A program made the translations under genes and the position numbers. Positions 25,830 to 35,308 of a stretch of DNA of 51,228 nucleotides are shown here, piece after piece. Each line of letters opens with the position of its first letter. Position 1 is the first letter of the stretch. The DNA comes from SAR324 cluster bacterium (GTDB taxonomy: Bacteria > SAR324 > NAC60-12): assembly GCA_014382365.1 (NCBI GenBank), contig JACNJW010000020.1:1-51228 (forward strand), written 5' to 3'. The notes below the pieces were generated by a model, which saw nothing but the letters and a program-made list of their open reading frames with translations, was not told where the DNA came from and made no database searches.

Positions 25830-27698
25830 TCAGGAAACATTAGTTGCTGTTCCCAAATAAGCTGCTTTCACCGCAGGATTTGCAGAAATTTCAACGGGAG
25901 TTCCAGAGGCAATTACACGCCCTTGATCCAGCACATAAACTAGGTCACAAATACCCGTGATAAAATTCAAATCGTGGTCTATACAGATAACTCCGGAACC
26001 AACCATGTCGGCCATTGTCCGGACTTGGTCAATCATGGCCATTGACTCCTTGTCATCCATTCCGCTGGTCGGTTCATCAAGCAAAAGAAAATCCGGTGCA
26101 GCAGCAGCAGCACGGGCTAATTCTAGACGCCTGGCATTTCCGTAATCCAATGCAGCAGCCCGTAAAATTTGAAACTCCCAAAGTCCAACTTGTCTTAATA
26201 AGGCATCTACATCCGGAAGACTTCGTGCAGAGCGGTATTGTCCCGCCATCAGATGTACTGCTTCGATATTTTCCCGCACACTCAGGTTTGAAAATAAGCG
26301 AAAATTTTGAAATGTGCGCACCAATCCCGACCGTGCAATTTGAGATGGTGGCATCCCTGATAAATTCATCTCAGCAAGATGAATTCTACCGGAATCCGAC
26401 TTAACCAATCCAGTGATTACATTCAGTAAAGTTGTCTTGCCTGCACCATTGGGCCCTATCAATCCCACAATCTCATCTGCGGAAGCAGTTATGTTTACAT
26501 TTTTCAAAGCCCGAAAACCGCCAAAATTGACAGTTACTCCATCTACTTTTAAAACAGCGGGAGCGCAAACGGTTTTGGCTGCTTTTAGAGACTGTTTTTT
26601 AACATCACTCTGTTGTTCCGGAGCTTTGTTTTTTTTACATCTGCGTAGACGATCCAGTAACCAATGATCAAATTCCCAGTCTCTCAAAACTCCGGCAGGC
26701 CGTAAAATCATAAAGCCCAACATTGCTCCGCCCAGGAAAATATCGGTCAACCCTTCGCGCAAAATCCAACTCAAGGAATCAATCTCCATTTCCGCAAGTT
26801 TGCGGGTGAATTCGCTACCGAATGTAATAATCACCACACCGACCAAGGCCCCGGTTACACCATTACGACCGCCGACAATCAACATGGTGAGCGTCAGCAA
26901 AGTATAATCAAAAAAGAACAATCTTGGATTAATACTACCCAATTCAAAAACCCGTAACGCAGAACCAGCAGAAACTACTGCAACCGAAATTAACAGGGCG
27001 GCCATTTGCTGAATTGCGGGGTTAATTCCCATTGTTCGCGCCGCTAGATCATCTTCACGTGCAGCTTGTGCGAAACGGCCTATTCGGGTTTCTTTGAAAA
27101 GTCGTGCCAGCAAAATAGCACATAACAAAAGCACATAAATCCAATTTTTTCCTTGTAGTGTTGCACCATCGAATGGACTGAAAGAAAGACCGATTTTTCC
27201 ACCGCGTGTTAAATCTGTCCAGTTTCGTGCTACTTCGTGAACAACAAACAACAAAGCCAAAGTTATCACCACTGCTGAGACTGCGCCGGAACGCGCACCG
27301 GCACGTGAAAGTGCCAAGCTGACAAAAAAAGCTACTGCTACTGTCAAAGCGACGGCCACCATGCCGGATTGTAACGGAGTCAAATCGACTTCAGCCAAGC
27401 CAAAAGGTGCATCCGGTATTTGCAGCATTTTTCTTCCAGGAGCTATGGCGCAGACGGCAAAGGTATATCCGGCAATCCCGCCAAATCCAATGTGACCAAA
27501 CGACAAAACTCCGGTGTTGCCAACATAGATTTGAATTCCCAAAACAATAATGGCATTTATCAGCATTTGCGTAACCAGGCTGTCACGAGATGAGTCACCG
27601 TTGGCCGTATAGAGCATACCTCCCAAAATCAAAGCCGTAATTAAGAGGACAGAACCAAAGGTCGGAATCACGAAATGTCGGACTGAATCAGTACCCAT
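25830..27698 (-). CDS. Branched-chain-type ABC transporter, fused permease (LivM) and ATPase (LivG)
   Basis: Residues 1 to about 330 form a LivM-like permease with about eight to ten membrane helices and the marker GNTGVLSFGHIGFGGIAGY. After a linker (about 330-370), residues 375-622 form a LivG-like ATPase: Walker A GLIGPNGAGKTT, signature-type LDYGNARRLELARA, Walker B LLLDEPTSGMD. LivM and LivG are usually separate, so this is a fusion. It shares one base with livH and closes the transporter operon. Substrate is unknown; linkage to amine-oxidation genes suggests an N-methylated amino acid, amide or similar compound. Confidence 0.88.
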   Translation of the reverse strand: MGTDSVRHFVIPTFGSVLLITALILGGMLYTANGDSSRDSLVTQMLINAIIVLGIQIYVGNTGVLSFGHIGFGGIAGYTFAVCAIAPGRKMLQIPDAPFGLAEVDLTPLQSGMVAVALTVAVAFFVSLALSRAGARSGAVSAVVITLALLFVVHEVARNWTDLTRGGKIGLSFSPFDGATLQGKNWIYVLLLCAILLARLFKETRIGRFAQAAREDDLAARTMGINPAIQQMAALLISVAVVSAGSALRVFELGSINPRLFFFDYTLLTLTMLIVGGRNGVTGALVGVVIITFGSEFTRKLAEMEIDSLSWILREGLTDIFLGGAMLGFMILRPAGVLRDWEFDHWLLDRLRRCKKNKAPEQQSDVKKQSLKAAKTVCAPAVLKVDGVTVNFGGFRALKNVNITASADEIVGLIGPNGAGKTTLLNVITGLVKSDSGRIHLAEMNLSGMPPSQIARSGLVRTFQNFRLFSNLSVRENIEAVHLMAGQYRSARSLPDVDALLRQVGLWEFQILRAAALDYGNARRLELARAAAAAPDFLLLDEPTSGMDDKESMAMIDQVRTMADMVGSGVICIDHDLNFITGICDLVYVLDQGRVIASGTPVEISANPAVKAAYLGTATNVS

Positions 27699-28585
27699 CA
27701 GACACGCTCCACATGCTGTACTGTAATCAAACCCTGCGGACGAAAAACGAAAAGGAGAGCAATCAGCACAAAAACAATTCCATCCGTTAAACCGACAATT
27801 TCTGTAGGCAATCGGGCAATCAATAAAACTTCAACTAATCCCAAAACAAATCCTCCCAGCACTGCTCCGCTCAAACTTCCCAATCCGCCTATCAAAGCTG
27901 CCAAAACTCCTTTTAACATTGGATTGAGGCCGGCAATCGGCCCGGCTTGACCGCTCCGCATAAGCCAAAAAACGGCCGCAACACCAGCTAGAAGTCCGGA
28001 AAGAAAAAAGGCCCCCCGAATTACACGATTGCTGCGGATGCCCATTAAACGAGCCGCATCAAAATCTTCAGCTGCGGCACGTAGACTGATGCCGAACATG
28101 GTATGCTGCAGAAGCCAATATGTGCAGAGTAGTGTGATTAAAGTGGTCGCGATAACTGCCAAGTCGTATATTTCAAGACTGATTGCACCAATTTTCCAAG
28201 TGTCAAAAATCCAGTCAGGCCTCGAAAATTGACGAAAATTGGCGGAGACATACATCACAAAAAGGGCCTGCACCAAAAAATGGACTCCGAAAGAAGTCAT
28301 CAACATAGTAAAATCCGGTGCGCCGCGCACCCAGCGAAAGGCCACAAATTCAATTACCACTGAAGTTAAGGCCGCAACCAGAATGATCGCCAATGTGACC
28401 AGCCACCAGTCGAAGCCACTGGTGAGCAGCCAATAACTGGTGTATGCGCTAACTGTGATTAATTCACCGTGAGCAAAATTAACCAAGTGCATCACACCAA
28501 AAATCACGGCAATTCCAAGCGCCAGCAGAGCATAAATACTGCCCCGTCCCAAACCATCTACAATTTGTTGAATTAGTTCCATCAT
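27698..28585 (-). CDS. Branched-chain-type ABC transporter permease (LivH)
   Basis: This 295-residue inner-membrane protein has LivH features: N-terminal GLGRGSIYALLALGIAVIFGVMHLVNFAHGE and the later GLGSLSGAVLGGFVLGLVEVL. About eight hydrophobic helices are visible. It overlaps livF by four bases upstream and livMG by one base downstream, which shows tight coupling. Confidence 0.92.
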   Translation of the reverse strand: MMELIQQIVDGLGRGSIYALLALGIAVIFGVMHLVNFAHGELITVSAYTSYWLLTSGFDWWLVTLAIILVAALTSVVIEFVAFRWVRGAPDFTMLMTSFGVHFLVQALFVMYVSANFRQFSRPDWIFDTWKIGAISLEIYDLAVIATTLITLLCTYWLLQHTMFGISLRAAAEDFDAARLMGIRSNRVIRGAFFLSGLLAGVAAVFWLMRSGQAGPIAGLNPMLKGVLAALIGGLGSLSGAVLGGFVLGLVEVLLIARLPTEIVGLTDGIVFVLIALLFVFRPQGLITVQHVERV

Positions 28586-29310
28586 GCCGCAACTCCAGAG
28601 CCACCAAGGTAAGTATCAAAAAGATCTTCACGTCCGGCTAATTCAGACGCCGCTCCTTCAACAACAATTTTTCCAGAACGCATCACATACGCTCGGTCGG
28701 CAACGTCGAGTATTCGTTGGGCGTTTTGTTCAACAACCAGCAAAGTTCGTCCGGTATCGCGTAATTTTAAAATCAAATCAAACACTACATCAACCAGAAC
28801 AGGAGCCAAACCCAAAGAAGGCTCGTCCATCAGCAACATATTGGGATTACTCATCAAGGCACGGCCGATGGCCAACTGTTGTGCTTCTCCGCCTGAAAGG
28901 TATCCGGCGGGAGTTGAGAGTTTTTCTTTCAGCACCGGAAAAAGAGTCAGCATTTCGTCCAACAAATTTTCCCGGTGTTCCGGAGATTGAGTTACACCGC
29001 CAACGAGTAAATTTTCACGAACCGTAAAGTTACCGAAAATTCGTCGATGTTCCGGAACTAGGGACAACCCCGACCGAAGTACTCTATCCGGGGACCAACC
29101 GGTTATATCTTTAGCATTGAAAACAACTCGTCCCAGTACAGGATTCAGTAATCCTGCAACAGTAGCCAGTAAAGTAGTTTTACCGGCCCCGTTAGGGCCG
29201 ATGAGGCAGACAATCTCACCAGCCTTTACTGTTAGTCCTACTCTACGAATTGCTCGAATAGAACCGTAACGTGTATTTAGATTTTCAACGTTGAGTATTT
29301 CATCAACCAT
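28582..29310 (-). CDS. Branched-chain-type ABC transporter ATPase (LivF)
   Basis: This 242-residue ATPase shows Walker A IGPNGAGKTT, signature LSGGEAQQLAIGRAL, Walker B LLMDEPSLGLAP and the switch His region VVEQNAQ typical of LivF. The start ATG shares one base with the stop of the substrate-binding protein gene. It powers import together with the LivG half of the fused protein. Confidence 0.92.
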   Translation of the reverse strand: MVDEILNVENLNTRYGSIRAIRRVGLTVKAGEIVCLIGPNGAGKTTLLATVAGLLNPVLGRVVFNAKDITGWSPDRVLRSGLSLVPEHRRIFGNFTVRENLLVGGVTQSPEHRENLLDEMLTLFPVLKEKLSTPAGYLSGGEAQQLAIGRALMSNPNMLLMDEPSLGLAPVLVDVVFDLILKLRDTGRTLLVVEQNAQRILDVADRAYVMRSGKIVVEGAASELAGREDLFDTYLGGSGVAA

Positions 29311-30497
29311 TACTGTATCGTGGCCGCCAACGTAGGTGCGCCATTTACAACTCGGTGAACAAAAACCGGTTTTGCAGGAGAACCACTGGCACCAGAATAT
29401 GATAGGTTGCTGGTAGCACCTTCTACTCCATCAGTTTTTGCAATGGCAGCACCTAGTATTTTTGGATCCATTGAACCGGTACTTTGAAAAGCACTGATAA
29501 TGACTGCAATTGCATCGACTGCTAAACCGCCAAACGAGGCATTTTCCAAAGGTGCACCTATTGTCGCTTGATAGCCGTCGGCTAATGCTTTGACACGACT
29601 GCCTGCAGCCGGAAATGAATGAGTGGTGTGATAAAAGCCTTCAACGCCTTTTGTGAAGTAACCACCTGTTGCTTCAAAAGCATCGGTTACCAAATAATTA
29701 GTTTTTACACCTGCGGCATCCAATTGCCCACGCAAAACTGCTGCCTGAAAAGACAGCATGGCTGAATAAACCACATCCGGAGCACTTCCTACCGAAGCCA
29801 TTTTATTGGCTTGTGTGGAAAAATCCATATCATCAATTGGCACAAAGTTGTAATCTGCAGCTATTGTTCCTCCACCTGCTTTGAAAACTTTGCTGAAGAT
29901 TTTCGGATTATAACCAAAATAAGGTCCAGGTGCAGAAAAAGTTACCGCAGTTTTCCAGCCTTTTGACAAAGCAAATTTGGCAGCGGCGGTGGCTTGAGCC
30001 GTGTCATCAAAGGCAACCAAATACGAAAGTGCCTTAGAGTTGGCCAACATGGGTTCAGTTGAGGTAACAAACAGAGTTGCAATTTTACCAGCAGTTACCT
30101 GCAATAGTGGTTCACCAAAATCTGGAAAGGGAGGGCCAAGCATGGCTGATACTCCTGCATCCATCAATTCAAGACCAACACGTTGTGTGACTTCCGGGTT
30201 GCCTTCGATATTTTTGATTATTAACTTGATTGGTGAACCGTCAACACCGCCAGCACAGTTAACCAAGTCAACAAAATATTTAGCAGCTTCACTGGCAGGT
30301 TTGTCGGCAAATCCCCCGAGATCCGAAAAATCGGCCGCATAACCGATTTTCAAGGGTGTACCACTTGGTGCAGCTTTGCATGCCGAAAGACTGGTGGCCA
30401 AAACTGCATCGATATTAAATGAACCAGCATGGGCTGTTCCCAGCATCAAAAATGCTGACAGTCCTCCAAACATGGTCAATAAAACAGATTGTTTCAT
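29310..30497 (-). CDS. Periplasmic substrate-binding protein of a LivK-type ABC transporter
   Basis: From the ATG at 30497, which has an AGAGGAAG ribosome-binding site, the protein has 395 residues. A signal peptide ends about LGTAHA, followed by a type I periplasmic-binding fold: LKIGYAADFSDLGGFADKP, NCAGGVDGSPIKLIIKNIEGNPEV, AMLGPPFPDFGEPLL. The branched-chain amino acid and amide-binding family takes amino acids, amides, urea and aromatic acids. The ligand cannot be read from sequence. It is the first transporter gene and follows a structured leader. An upstream TTG would add 16 residues but disrupt the signal peptide. Confidence 0.88.
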   Translation of the reverse strand: MKQSVLLTMFGGLSAFLMLGTAHAGSFNIDAVLATSLSACKAAPSGTPLKIGYAADFSDLGGFADKPASEAAKYFVDLVNCAGGVDGSPIKLIIKNIEGNPEVTQRVGLELMDAGVSAMLGPPFPDFGEPLLQVTAGKIATLFVTSTEPMLANSKALSYLVAFDDTAQATAAAKFALSKGWKTAVTFSAPGPYFGYNPKIFSKVFKAGGGTIAADYNFVPIDDMDFSTQANKMASVGSAPDVVYSAMLSFQAAVLRGQLDAAGVKTNYLVTDAFEATGGYFTKGVEGFYHTTHSFPAAGSRVKALADGYQATIGAPLENASFGGLAVDAIAVIISAFQSTGSMDPKILGAAIAKTDGVEGATSNLSYSGASGSPAKPVFVHRVVNGAPTLAATIQ

Positions 30498-30529
30498 ACT
30501 TCCTCTTTCTTTTTCTATAAAGGCAGGTC

Positions 30530-30560
30530 GTATCCGGTTCACCATGAACCGAACAGATAC
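30530..30560 (-). promoter_or_regulatory. Hairpin in the leader just upstream of the substrate-binding protein gene
   Basis: CGGTTCA (30535-30541) and TGAACCG (30545-30551) form a 7-bp stem with a three-base loop. GTATC (30530-30534) and GATAC (30556-30560) extend it across a bulge. It lies 33 bases before the start codon, so it could be an operator or the expression platform of the structured element further upstream. Confidence 0.45.
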
Positions 30561-30640
30561 ATGCCGGATCAGTAAGCTCAGATAGACATTTCAGGATGTA
30601 GTGCGGAAATTTCACATTACATGCTGGGAATCTACTCCTC

Positions 30641-30745
30641 ACTTTGGCCTCCCTCTATGGGTTTTCAAGGCATGGCAAATTTCTTCCAGCTATCCCTAGA
30701 CGGGTCGCTCCCCAGCGTTGCCCACTTCCGTTTCACCAGTAAAGT
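30641..30745 (-). ncRNA. Unclassified structured leader RNA, riboswitch candidate
   Basis: Read on the minus strand, ACTTT (30741-30745) and AAAGT (30641-30645) close about 105 nt. Inside are GGG-caa-CGCT-GGGG-AGCG-a-CCC, and GCCT-tgaaaa-CCC-ataga-GGG-AGGC, joined by a purine-rich unpaired segment TCTAGGGATAGCTGGAAG. ACGGAAGTGGG lies before the first hairpin. This multi-helix, G-rich, compact layout before a transporter operon is typical of riboswitches. I compared it by memory with SAM, TPP, glycine, cobalamin, glutamine, guanidine, ZTP and Moco classes and none fits. Confidence 0.45.
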
Positions 30746-30887
30746 TAAAAATTGCATTTTTTCAAGTTGATCCACCAATTTATATATACCTCAGCAGAAT
30801 AAACTGCTTCAAATCGAAGAGTATTCAGACACTTGAGCTGTAATTATCAAAACAGATTTCAAACAAATTATCCTTTTACACAAACAC

Positions 30888-32204
30888 TTAACAAAATCCA
30901 AACCTTTCTGTGAAAGTATAATTTGTACCAACTAACGGAATTCCTGTCATGGCGCAAGCCTCTAAAGTTACAGAGCGAATGTCTTCGCGTTCCAAATTTG
31001 ACAATCTTGTTTTTCCGGCTGCTTTGGCAATGATGACTGCTTCATTGGTCATGGCGGTAATATAATTGGCTACTCTTTCCGCCGCATCACATTTCAGCAA
31101 TTCACGATATTTCGGCTCCTGCGTACAAATCCCGGAACCGCAAATTCCTTCGTGGCACTGATGGCAAGTTGTACAACCTAAAGCGATATTGGCTCCAGTA
31201 CCGATGGCCACAGCATCCGCACCAAGGGCCATCGCTTTGGCAACATCCGCACCGTCCTTGATTCCTCCGGAAACGATTAAACTGAGTTCATCTTTGACAC
31301 CCATATCTTCAAGGGCGCGAGTCGCCTGCACCAATGCGGGTAAAGTTGGAATGCCTAAATTTTTCAAAGCCACCACCGGCGCAGCTCCGGTTCCGCCTTG
31401 ACAGCCGTCAATCACAATGCCGTCCGCTCCGGTTTTGACCGCAATTTTCACATCTTCGGTAACACGGCCTGCCGCAATTTTCAGGAATATCGGAATTTCG
31501 TAATTGGTAATATCACGCAATTCCTGAATTTTCAAAACCATATCATCCGGCCCAAAAATATCGCCGTGTCTTGGATGACTATAAAGGTCTAGACCTGCCG
31601 GAATTTGCCGCATTTCCGCAATTTCTTCAGTAATTTTACTTCCCAAAAGATGGCCCGTAAGTCCAGGTTTTGCACCGATTCCGCAAATAATTTCAAGTGC
31701 ATCCGCCGCTTCAATCGTTTCCAGTGAAAAACCAAAACGGCTGGGGAGAATCTGCACGACCTGTTTGTAAGAATTGTCTCGTTCTTCCGGTAGCAAGCCG
31801 CCTTCTCCGTTATTTATTGAAGTGCCTACAATTTGGGTTGCTTTGGCCAATGCAGTTTTTGCTTCTTTGCCCAAGGCACCGTAAGACATTCCTGAAATCA
31901 TAATCGGTGTTTCAATTTCCAAAGGTTTTTTGGCAAAACGAGTGCCTAAAACTGTTTTGGTTACGCAAGGTTCGCGGTAAGTATCAACCGACAGTCGGGA
32001 GAGTTGTGCAGGCAAAACAAGTAAATCATCAAAGTTCGGGTAGCGCATGTTCACCCCCATACCCCTTACTCGATGCTGACCGGTTTCAGCTTTGTGATTG
32101 ATTTCAGCACGAACCTCCTTTGTCCAGAGTCCATCTGGATTAGGAACTTTAGTAGTCTTTTTTGCTTTTTTTGGGGAGGTCATGTTGTTAGTTTTTTCAT
32201 CCAT
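30888..32204 (-). CDS. mgsC: N-methylglutamate synthase, FMN/iron-sulfur subunit (MgsC/GlxD-like)
   Basis: This 438-residue protein corresponds to the FMN-binding glutamate synthase domain: PIMISGMSYGALGKEAKTALA, GIVIDGCQGGTGAAP, LIVSGGIKDGADVAKAMALGADAVAIGT, and a cysteine cluster CTTCHQCHEGIC for an iron-sulfur centre. In the split GlxBCD/MgsABC enzymes this subunit joins the amino group donor to 2-oxoglutarate. With mgsA, mgsB and gmaS adjacent, N-methylglutamate synthase is the best call; a stand-alone glutamate synthase is the alternative. It overlaps mgsB by eight bases. Confidence 0.85.
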   Translation of the reverse strand: MDEKTNNMTSPKKAKKTTKVPNPDGLWTKEVRAEINHKAETGQHRVRGMGVNMRYPNFDDLLVLPAQLSRLSVDTYREPCVTKTVLGTRFAKKPLEIETPIMISGMSYGALGKEAKTALAKATQIVGTSINNGEGGLLPEERDNSYKQVVQILPSRFGFSLETIEAADALEIICGIGAKPGLTGHLLGSKITEEIAEMRQIPAGLDLYSHPRHGDIFGPDDMVLKIQELRDITNYEIPIFLKIAAGRVTEDVKIAVKTGADGIVIDGCQGGTGAAPVVALKNLGIPTLPALVQATRALEDMGVKDELSLIVSGGIKDGADVAKAMALGADAVAIGTGANIALGCTTCHQCHEGICGSGICTQEPKYRELLKCDAAERVANYITAMTNEAVIIAKAAGKTRLSNLEREDIRSVTLEACAMTGIPLVGTNYTFTERFGFC

Positions 32205-32901
32205 TTTGGGGTATCTCTAGGTGAGTTGGATTAAATATTTTGTATTTTTTTCGTCCTGTTTTCAAAGGAATCACGCTTTTGAAATTTTCGACAGGATGCT
32301 CAATTTGGTATTTTTCAAACAATGCAGAGACTTCTTTTTTTTCTTCATCGGTAATTGGAATCACGGCTACATTATTTCCTAATTTATTTTGCAGTTCAGG
32401 GTCAACCGAATGGATGATGCCTTTATACATAGATTCACCGATTTCCGGTCCCATTTTTCCCAAGACAATAATTCGTCCGCCTAATGTCATGTATCCGGCC
32501 CAGCGTCCGACATCTCCGCAAACTATCATATTTCCACCTTTCATGGCAAAACCGATTCGACTTCCACTACTGCCGCGTACTAATATTGTCCCACCCATCA
32601 TCGAAGGGCCGCAGTTACTGCCGGTGTTTTTGCTGATAATAATTTCACCAGCACTCATATTATCTCCAGTGTACCAGCCGGTGTTTCCTTGTATGTCCAG
32701 GGTTGGGCCTGCTAAGAAACCTCCGGTAAAATATCCGGTACTGCCTTTGATTGTAACAACTCCAGTTCCTTTGAGAGCAGTACCTAAATTGTGTGAAGAA
32801 TGCGGGTTGTCGATAACGACTTGATCGTGTTCTGCAATCAAGTCTCTCAAGGCACGATTTGTTTCGGCAATACTTTTATCGGCAATGTCTAAATGTTCCA
32901 T
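32197..32901 (-). CDS. mgsB: N-methylglutamate synthase, GXGXG subunit (MgsB/GlxC-like)
   Basis: This 234-residue protein is almost wholly a right-handed beta-helix of the GltB C-terminal GXGXG type, with repeated glycine turns (ALKGTGVVTIKGSTGYFTGG, GNTGWYTGDNMSAGEI, GGTILVRGSSGSRIGFAMKGGNMIVCGDVGRWAGYMTLGG). It is a structural subunit of split glutamate or N-methylglutamate synthases. It overlaps mgsA by 13 bases and mgsC by eight, so the three subunits are made in step. Confidence 0.87.
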   Translation of the reverse strand: MEHLDIADKSIAETNRALRDLIAEHDQVVIDNPHSSHNLGTALKGTGVVTIKGSTGYFTGGFLAGPTLDIQGNTGWYTGDNMSAGEIIISKNTGSNCGPSMMGGTILVRGSSGSRIGFAMKGGNMIVCGDVGRWAGYMTLGGRIIVLGKMGPEIGESMYKGIIHSVDPELQNKLGNNVAVIPITDEEKKEVSALFEKYQIEHPVENFKSVIPLKTGRKKYKIFNPTHLEIPQNG

Positions 32902-33788
32902 ACTTTTACTCCTCCAGGTTCCAATTCTGTTGCATTGACATCAGACGTAATTTTGGCCAGTGAAATTTCTTCAGAACCAAATAATACTGTACCGTCTCCA
33001 GTTTCATAATACAGAACTGGTTTCATACCCAACTCATCTCGAAAAATTCCGATTTGATTGGCTGTGCTGACAATAATAGTGAAGACTCCGTCGAATTCCT
33101 CCATTGCCTGTTGAATGGCATCCTCTAAATCTCCCCCATTCTCTTGCATCAAAAAAGCCAGGAATTGAACGGCAATTTCAGAGTCATTATTAGTTTTGAA
33201 GCGCACACCTTTGGTTTCCAAACTACGACGCAAATTAAAATAGTTGGTAAATTGTCCGTTATGGACAAGACATAATTCCGGATATATTTCTGAAATAAAT
33301 GGATGTGCAAAGTTAATATCTTCCAAACTTTCAGTCGCCAATCGGACATGGCCAATTCCGTGAGTCGCTGGGCCGATATTAAATTGATGGTGATTTTCCA
33401 AATCGCGTGCTGTGCCTTGATCTTTATAGACCTTGATTTTTTCGCCAATAGAGTGCACACACAAATCAGTGTGGCTATCAATTTCATGATGCAGATTTAT
33501 TATTTCTGCGGAAGGAATATTGAGGGATGTTTCATAAAAATCAAAAATCCCAACCCCTTTGTAACTACGACCTGCGGTTGGATTTTCATATTTTTCCAGT
33601 ATTTTCAATAAATCCGTCTTGCTCTCAACCTGACGGTTAGAAACCCGAATTTGAATATCGTCCCGGACTTCATATACCGCAAATCCAGTGGCATCTCGTC
33701 CACGATGCTCAATTTCCTTAAGCATTGTTGTGAGATTTTCGCCTAATCCTTCTGGATTTTTTGCAATGATACCTGTTAGTCCACACAT
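32889..33788 (-). CDS. mgsA: N-methylglutamate synthase, class II glutamine amidotransferase subunit (MgsA/GlxB-like)
   Basis: This 299-residue class II amidotransferase starts MCGLTGI, so Cys2 becomes the N-terminal nucleophile. It contains IEHRGRDATGFAVYE, GIGHVRLAT, LVHNGQFTNY and an NNDSEIAVQFL-type substrate loop. In the N-methylglutamate pathway this subunit releases methylamine from gamma-glutamylmethylamide, which gmaS makes. Length and adjacency match MgsA/GlxB rather than GlmS, PurF or AsnB. Confidence 0.87.
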   Translation of the reverse strand: MCGLTGIIAKNPEGLGENLTTMLKEIEHRGRDATGFAVYEVRDDIQIRVSNRQVESKTDLLKILEKYENPTAGRSYKGVGIFDFYETSLNIPSAEIINLHHEIDSHTDLCVHSIGEKIKVYKDQGTARDLENHHQFNIGPATHGIGHVRLATESLEDINFAHPFISEIYPELCLVHNGQFTNYFNLRRSLETKGVRFKTNNDSEIAVQFLAFLMQENGGDLEDAIQQAMEEFDGVFTIIVSTANQIGIFRDELGMKPVLYYETGDGTVLFGSEEISLAKITSDVNATELEPGGVKVWNI

Positions 33789-33878
33789 AATACCTTTTAT
33801 TTTTGACAGGATAACAGGCTAAAACTGGATGGTGTCTGACAAGAAAAACCTGTTACTCCAATTATCCCGTTTAAATTT

Positions 33879-35207
33879 TTACAAATGATAAGAATATTCG
33901 TTAAATTCCCAATCCGTCACAGCTGTTTTAAAACGATCTTCCTCCCGCTCTTTAAGTGCGATAAATCCAGCTAACAATTCCGGGCTAAAAATTTCATTCA
34001 GAAATTTATCTGCCTTCAATGCACTGATTGCATCCCGGAGATAAAAAGGCAAAGGCTCATACTGTCCTGACTCATCGTGATAAATATCACAATCCGCCGG
34101 TTCTCCAGGATCAATTTTGTTTTCAATACCGTCAAGACCTGCCGCTAAGATTGCGGCCAGCGCTAAATATGGATTTGCCGAAGCACAAGCAGCGCGGTTT
34201 TCAACTCTGGTTGCAGTGCCACGTTCATCTGGTACTCGACAATAAACAGTCCTGTTGTCTCCACCCCAAGCAATGAAATATGGTGCAAAGGAATCCGGGA
34301 CATAGCGTTTGTAGGAATTAATCGTTGGTGCTAAAAATGCGGACATTCCTTTGGCGTGTGCCAGTTGACCTCCGATGAAATACCGTTGGAGCTCGGACAT
34401 TCCATCTTTTCCGGCAGCATCATCAAATACGTTTTTTCCGGTTTCCAAGTCATTTAGTGAGATATGAATATGATAACCATTGCCGCCTCCATCATTTTTA
34501 GGTTTGCCCATGAATGTAAGATGCAGGCCGTTTTGAGTTGCAAGTTCTTTACAAACATGTTTGAAAGTGAATGTTTGGTCTGCCATTTTCATCGCATCAC
34601 AATATTTCCAATTGACCTCAAATTGGCCTGGAAAAAATTCATGATTTAGATAAATAATCTCTAACCCCAAATCTAAACAGGTATTTTGAATAGTTCTCAT
34701 CATTCCCAATTTGTCAATTGCTGAATTGATTTGGTAAACACAGGAAGGAGAAGCATTGTAATTTTCTCCGCTGGCAGAATCAAAGAGCATGAATTCAAGT
34801 TCAGAAGCGGCAAAAGCCTTCAGCCCCAAAGCTTCATAACGTTCCAAAATCTTTTTCAAGGCTCCCTTGGGATCAATCGGGTGTGGCTTACCTTTTAAGT
34901 AAGTATTGGCGATGATGCGTGCAGTGTGTGGAACATGAGGTAGAATTGCAAAAGTCTCTAGCTCAGGAAGTGCATTCATATCCGACCATCCGGCACCACC
35001 TCCACAACCGCCTTGAAAAGCAATGTCATTTGCAAAATCAACAATGTAAGTGGCCTCCGCAAAATTCAGTCCTTCTTCCAGCGTCTCTTCCAGACGTCTG
35101 GCAGGAATCAATTTGCTCCGGCAAATTCCATGGATGTCCGGAAACTCGATTCGAATGGAATCTACTTCAGCTTCTTTTATTTGTTTTTGGATTTCAAGTA
35201 ACTCCAT
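33879..35207 (-). CDS. gmaS: Gamma-glutamylmethylamide synthetase (GlnT-like glutamine synthetase family)
   Basis: This 442-residue glutamine-synthetase-fold protein has the ATP/metal motifs SELEFMLF, HEFFPGQFEVNW, GNGYHIHISL and the glutamate-site ENRAACASANPYLALAAILAAG. GlnT-type enzymes next to mgsABC/glxBCD ligate methylamine to glutamate in the indirect methylamine pathway. Context decides the call; plain glutamine synthetase of the GlnT type is the alternative. A -35/-10 pair and a 16-base perfect palindrome lie upstream. It is separated from mgsA by 90 bases that hold a TAACAGG/CCTGTTA inverted repeat. Confidence 0.82.
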   Translation of the reverse strand: MELLEIQKQIKEAEVDSIRIEFPDIHGICRSKLIPARRLEETLEEGLNFAEATYIVDFANDIAFQGGCGGGAGWSDMNALPELETFAILPHVPHTARIIANTYLKGKPHPIDPKGALKKILERYEALGLKAFAASELEFMLFDSASGENYNASPSCVYQINSAIDKLGMMRTIQNTCLDLGLEIIYLNHEFFPGQFEVNWKYCDAMKMADQTFTFKHVCKELATQNGLHLTFMGKPKNDGGGNGYHIHISLNDLETGKNVFDDAAGKDGMSELQRYFIGGQLAHAKGMSAFLAPTINSYKRYVPDSFAPYFIAWGGDNRTVYCRVPDERGTATRVENRAACASANPYLALAAILAAGLDGIENKIDPGEPADCDIYHDESGQYEPLPFYLRDAISALKADKFLNEIFSPELLAGFIALKEREEDRFKTAVTDWEFNEYSYHL

Positions 35208-35308
35208 TTTTTCTTTCCTTTTTTGTAGGTTGGTGACACTACCTCTTAAAAATGTAATATCTAAATATGCGGATTACTTCAGAAATTCTAGAGCTTACAA
35301 AGAGTCCT

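Noticed and set aside
30888..35207. Reading gmaS-mgsABC as a normal glutamine synthetase and glutamate synthase set
   Set aside because: The split three-subunit GltB-like layout with a GlnT-type synthetase, no gltD, and the neighbouring formaldehyde-oxidation genes fit the N-methylglutamate pathway better. It remains the main alternative.
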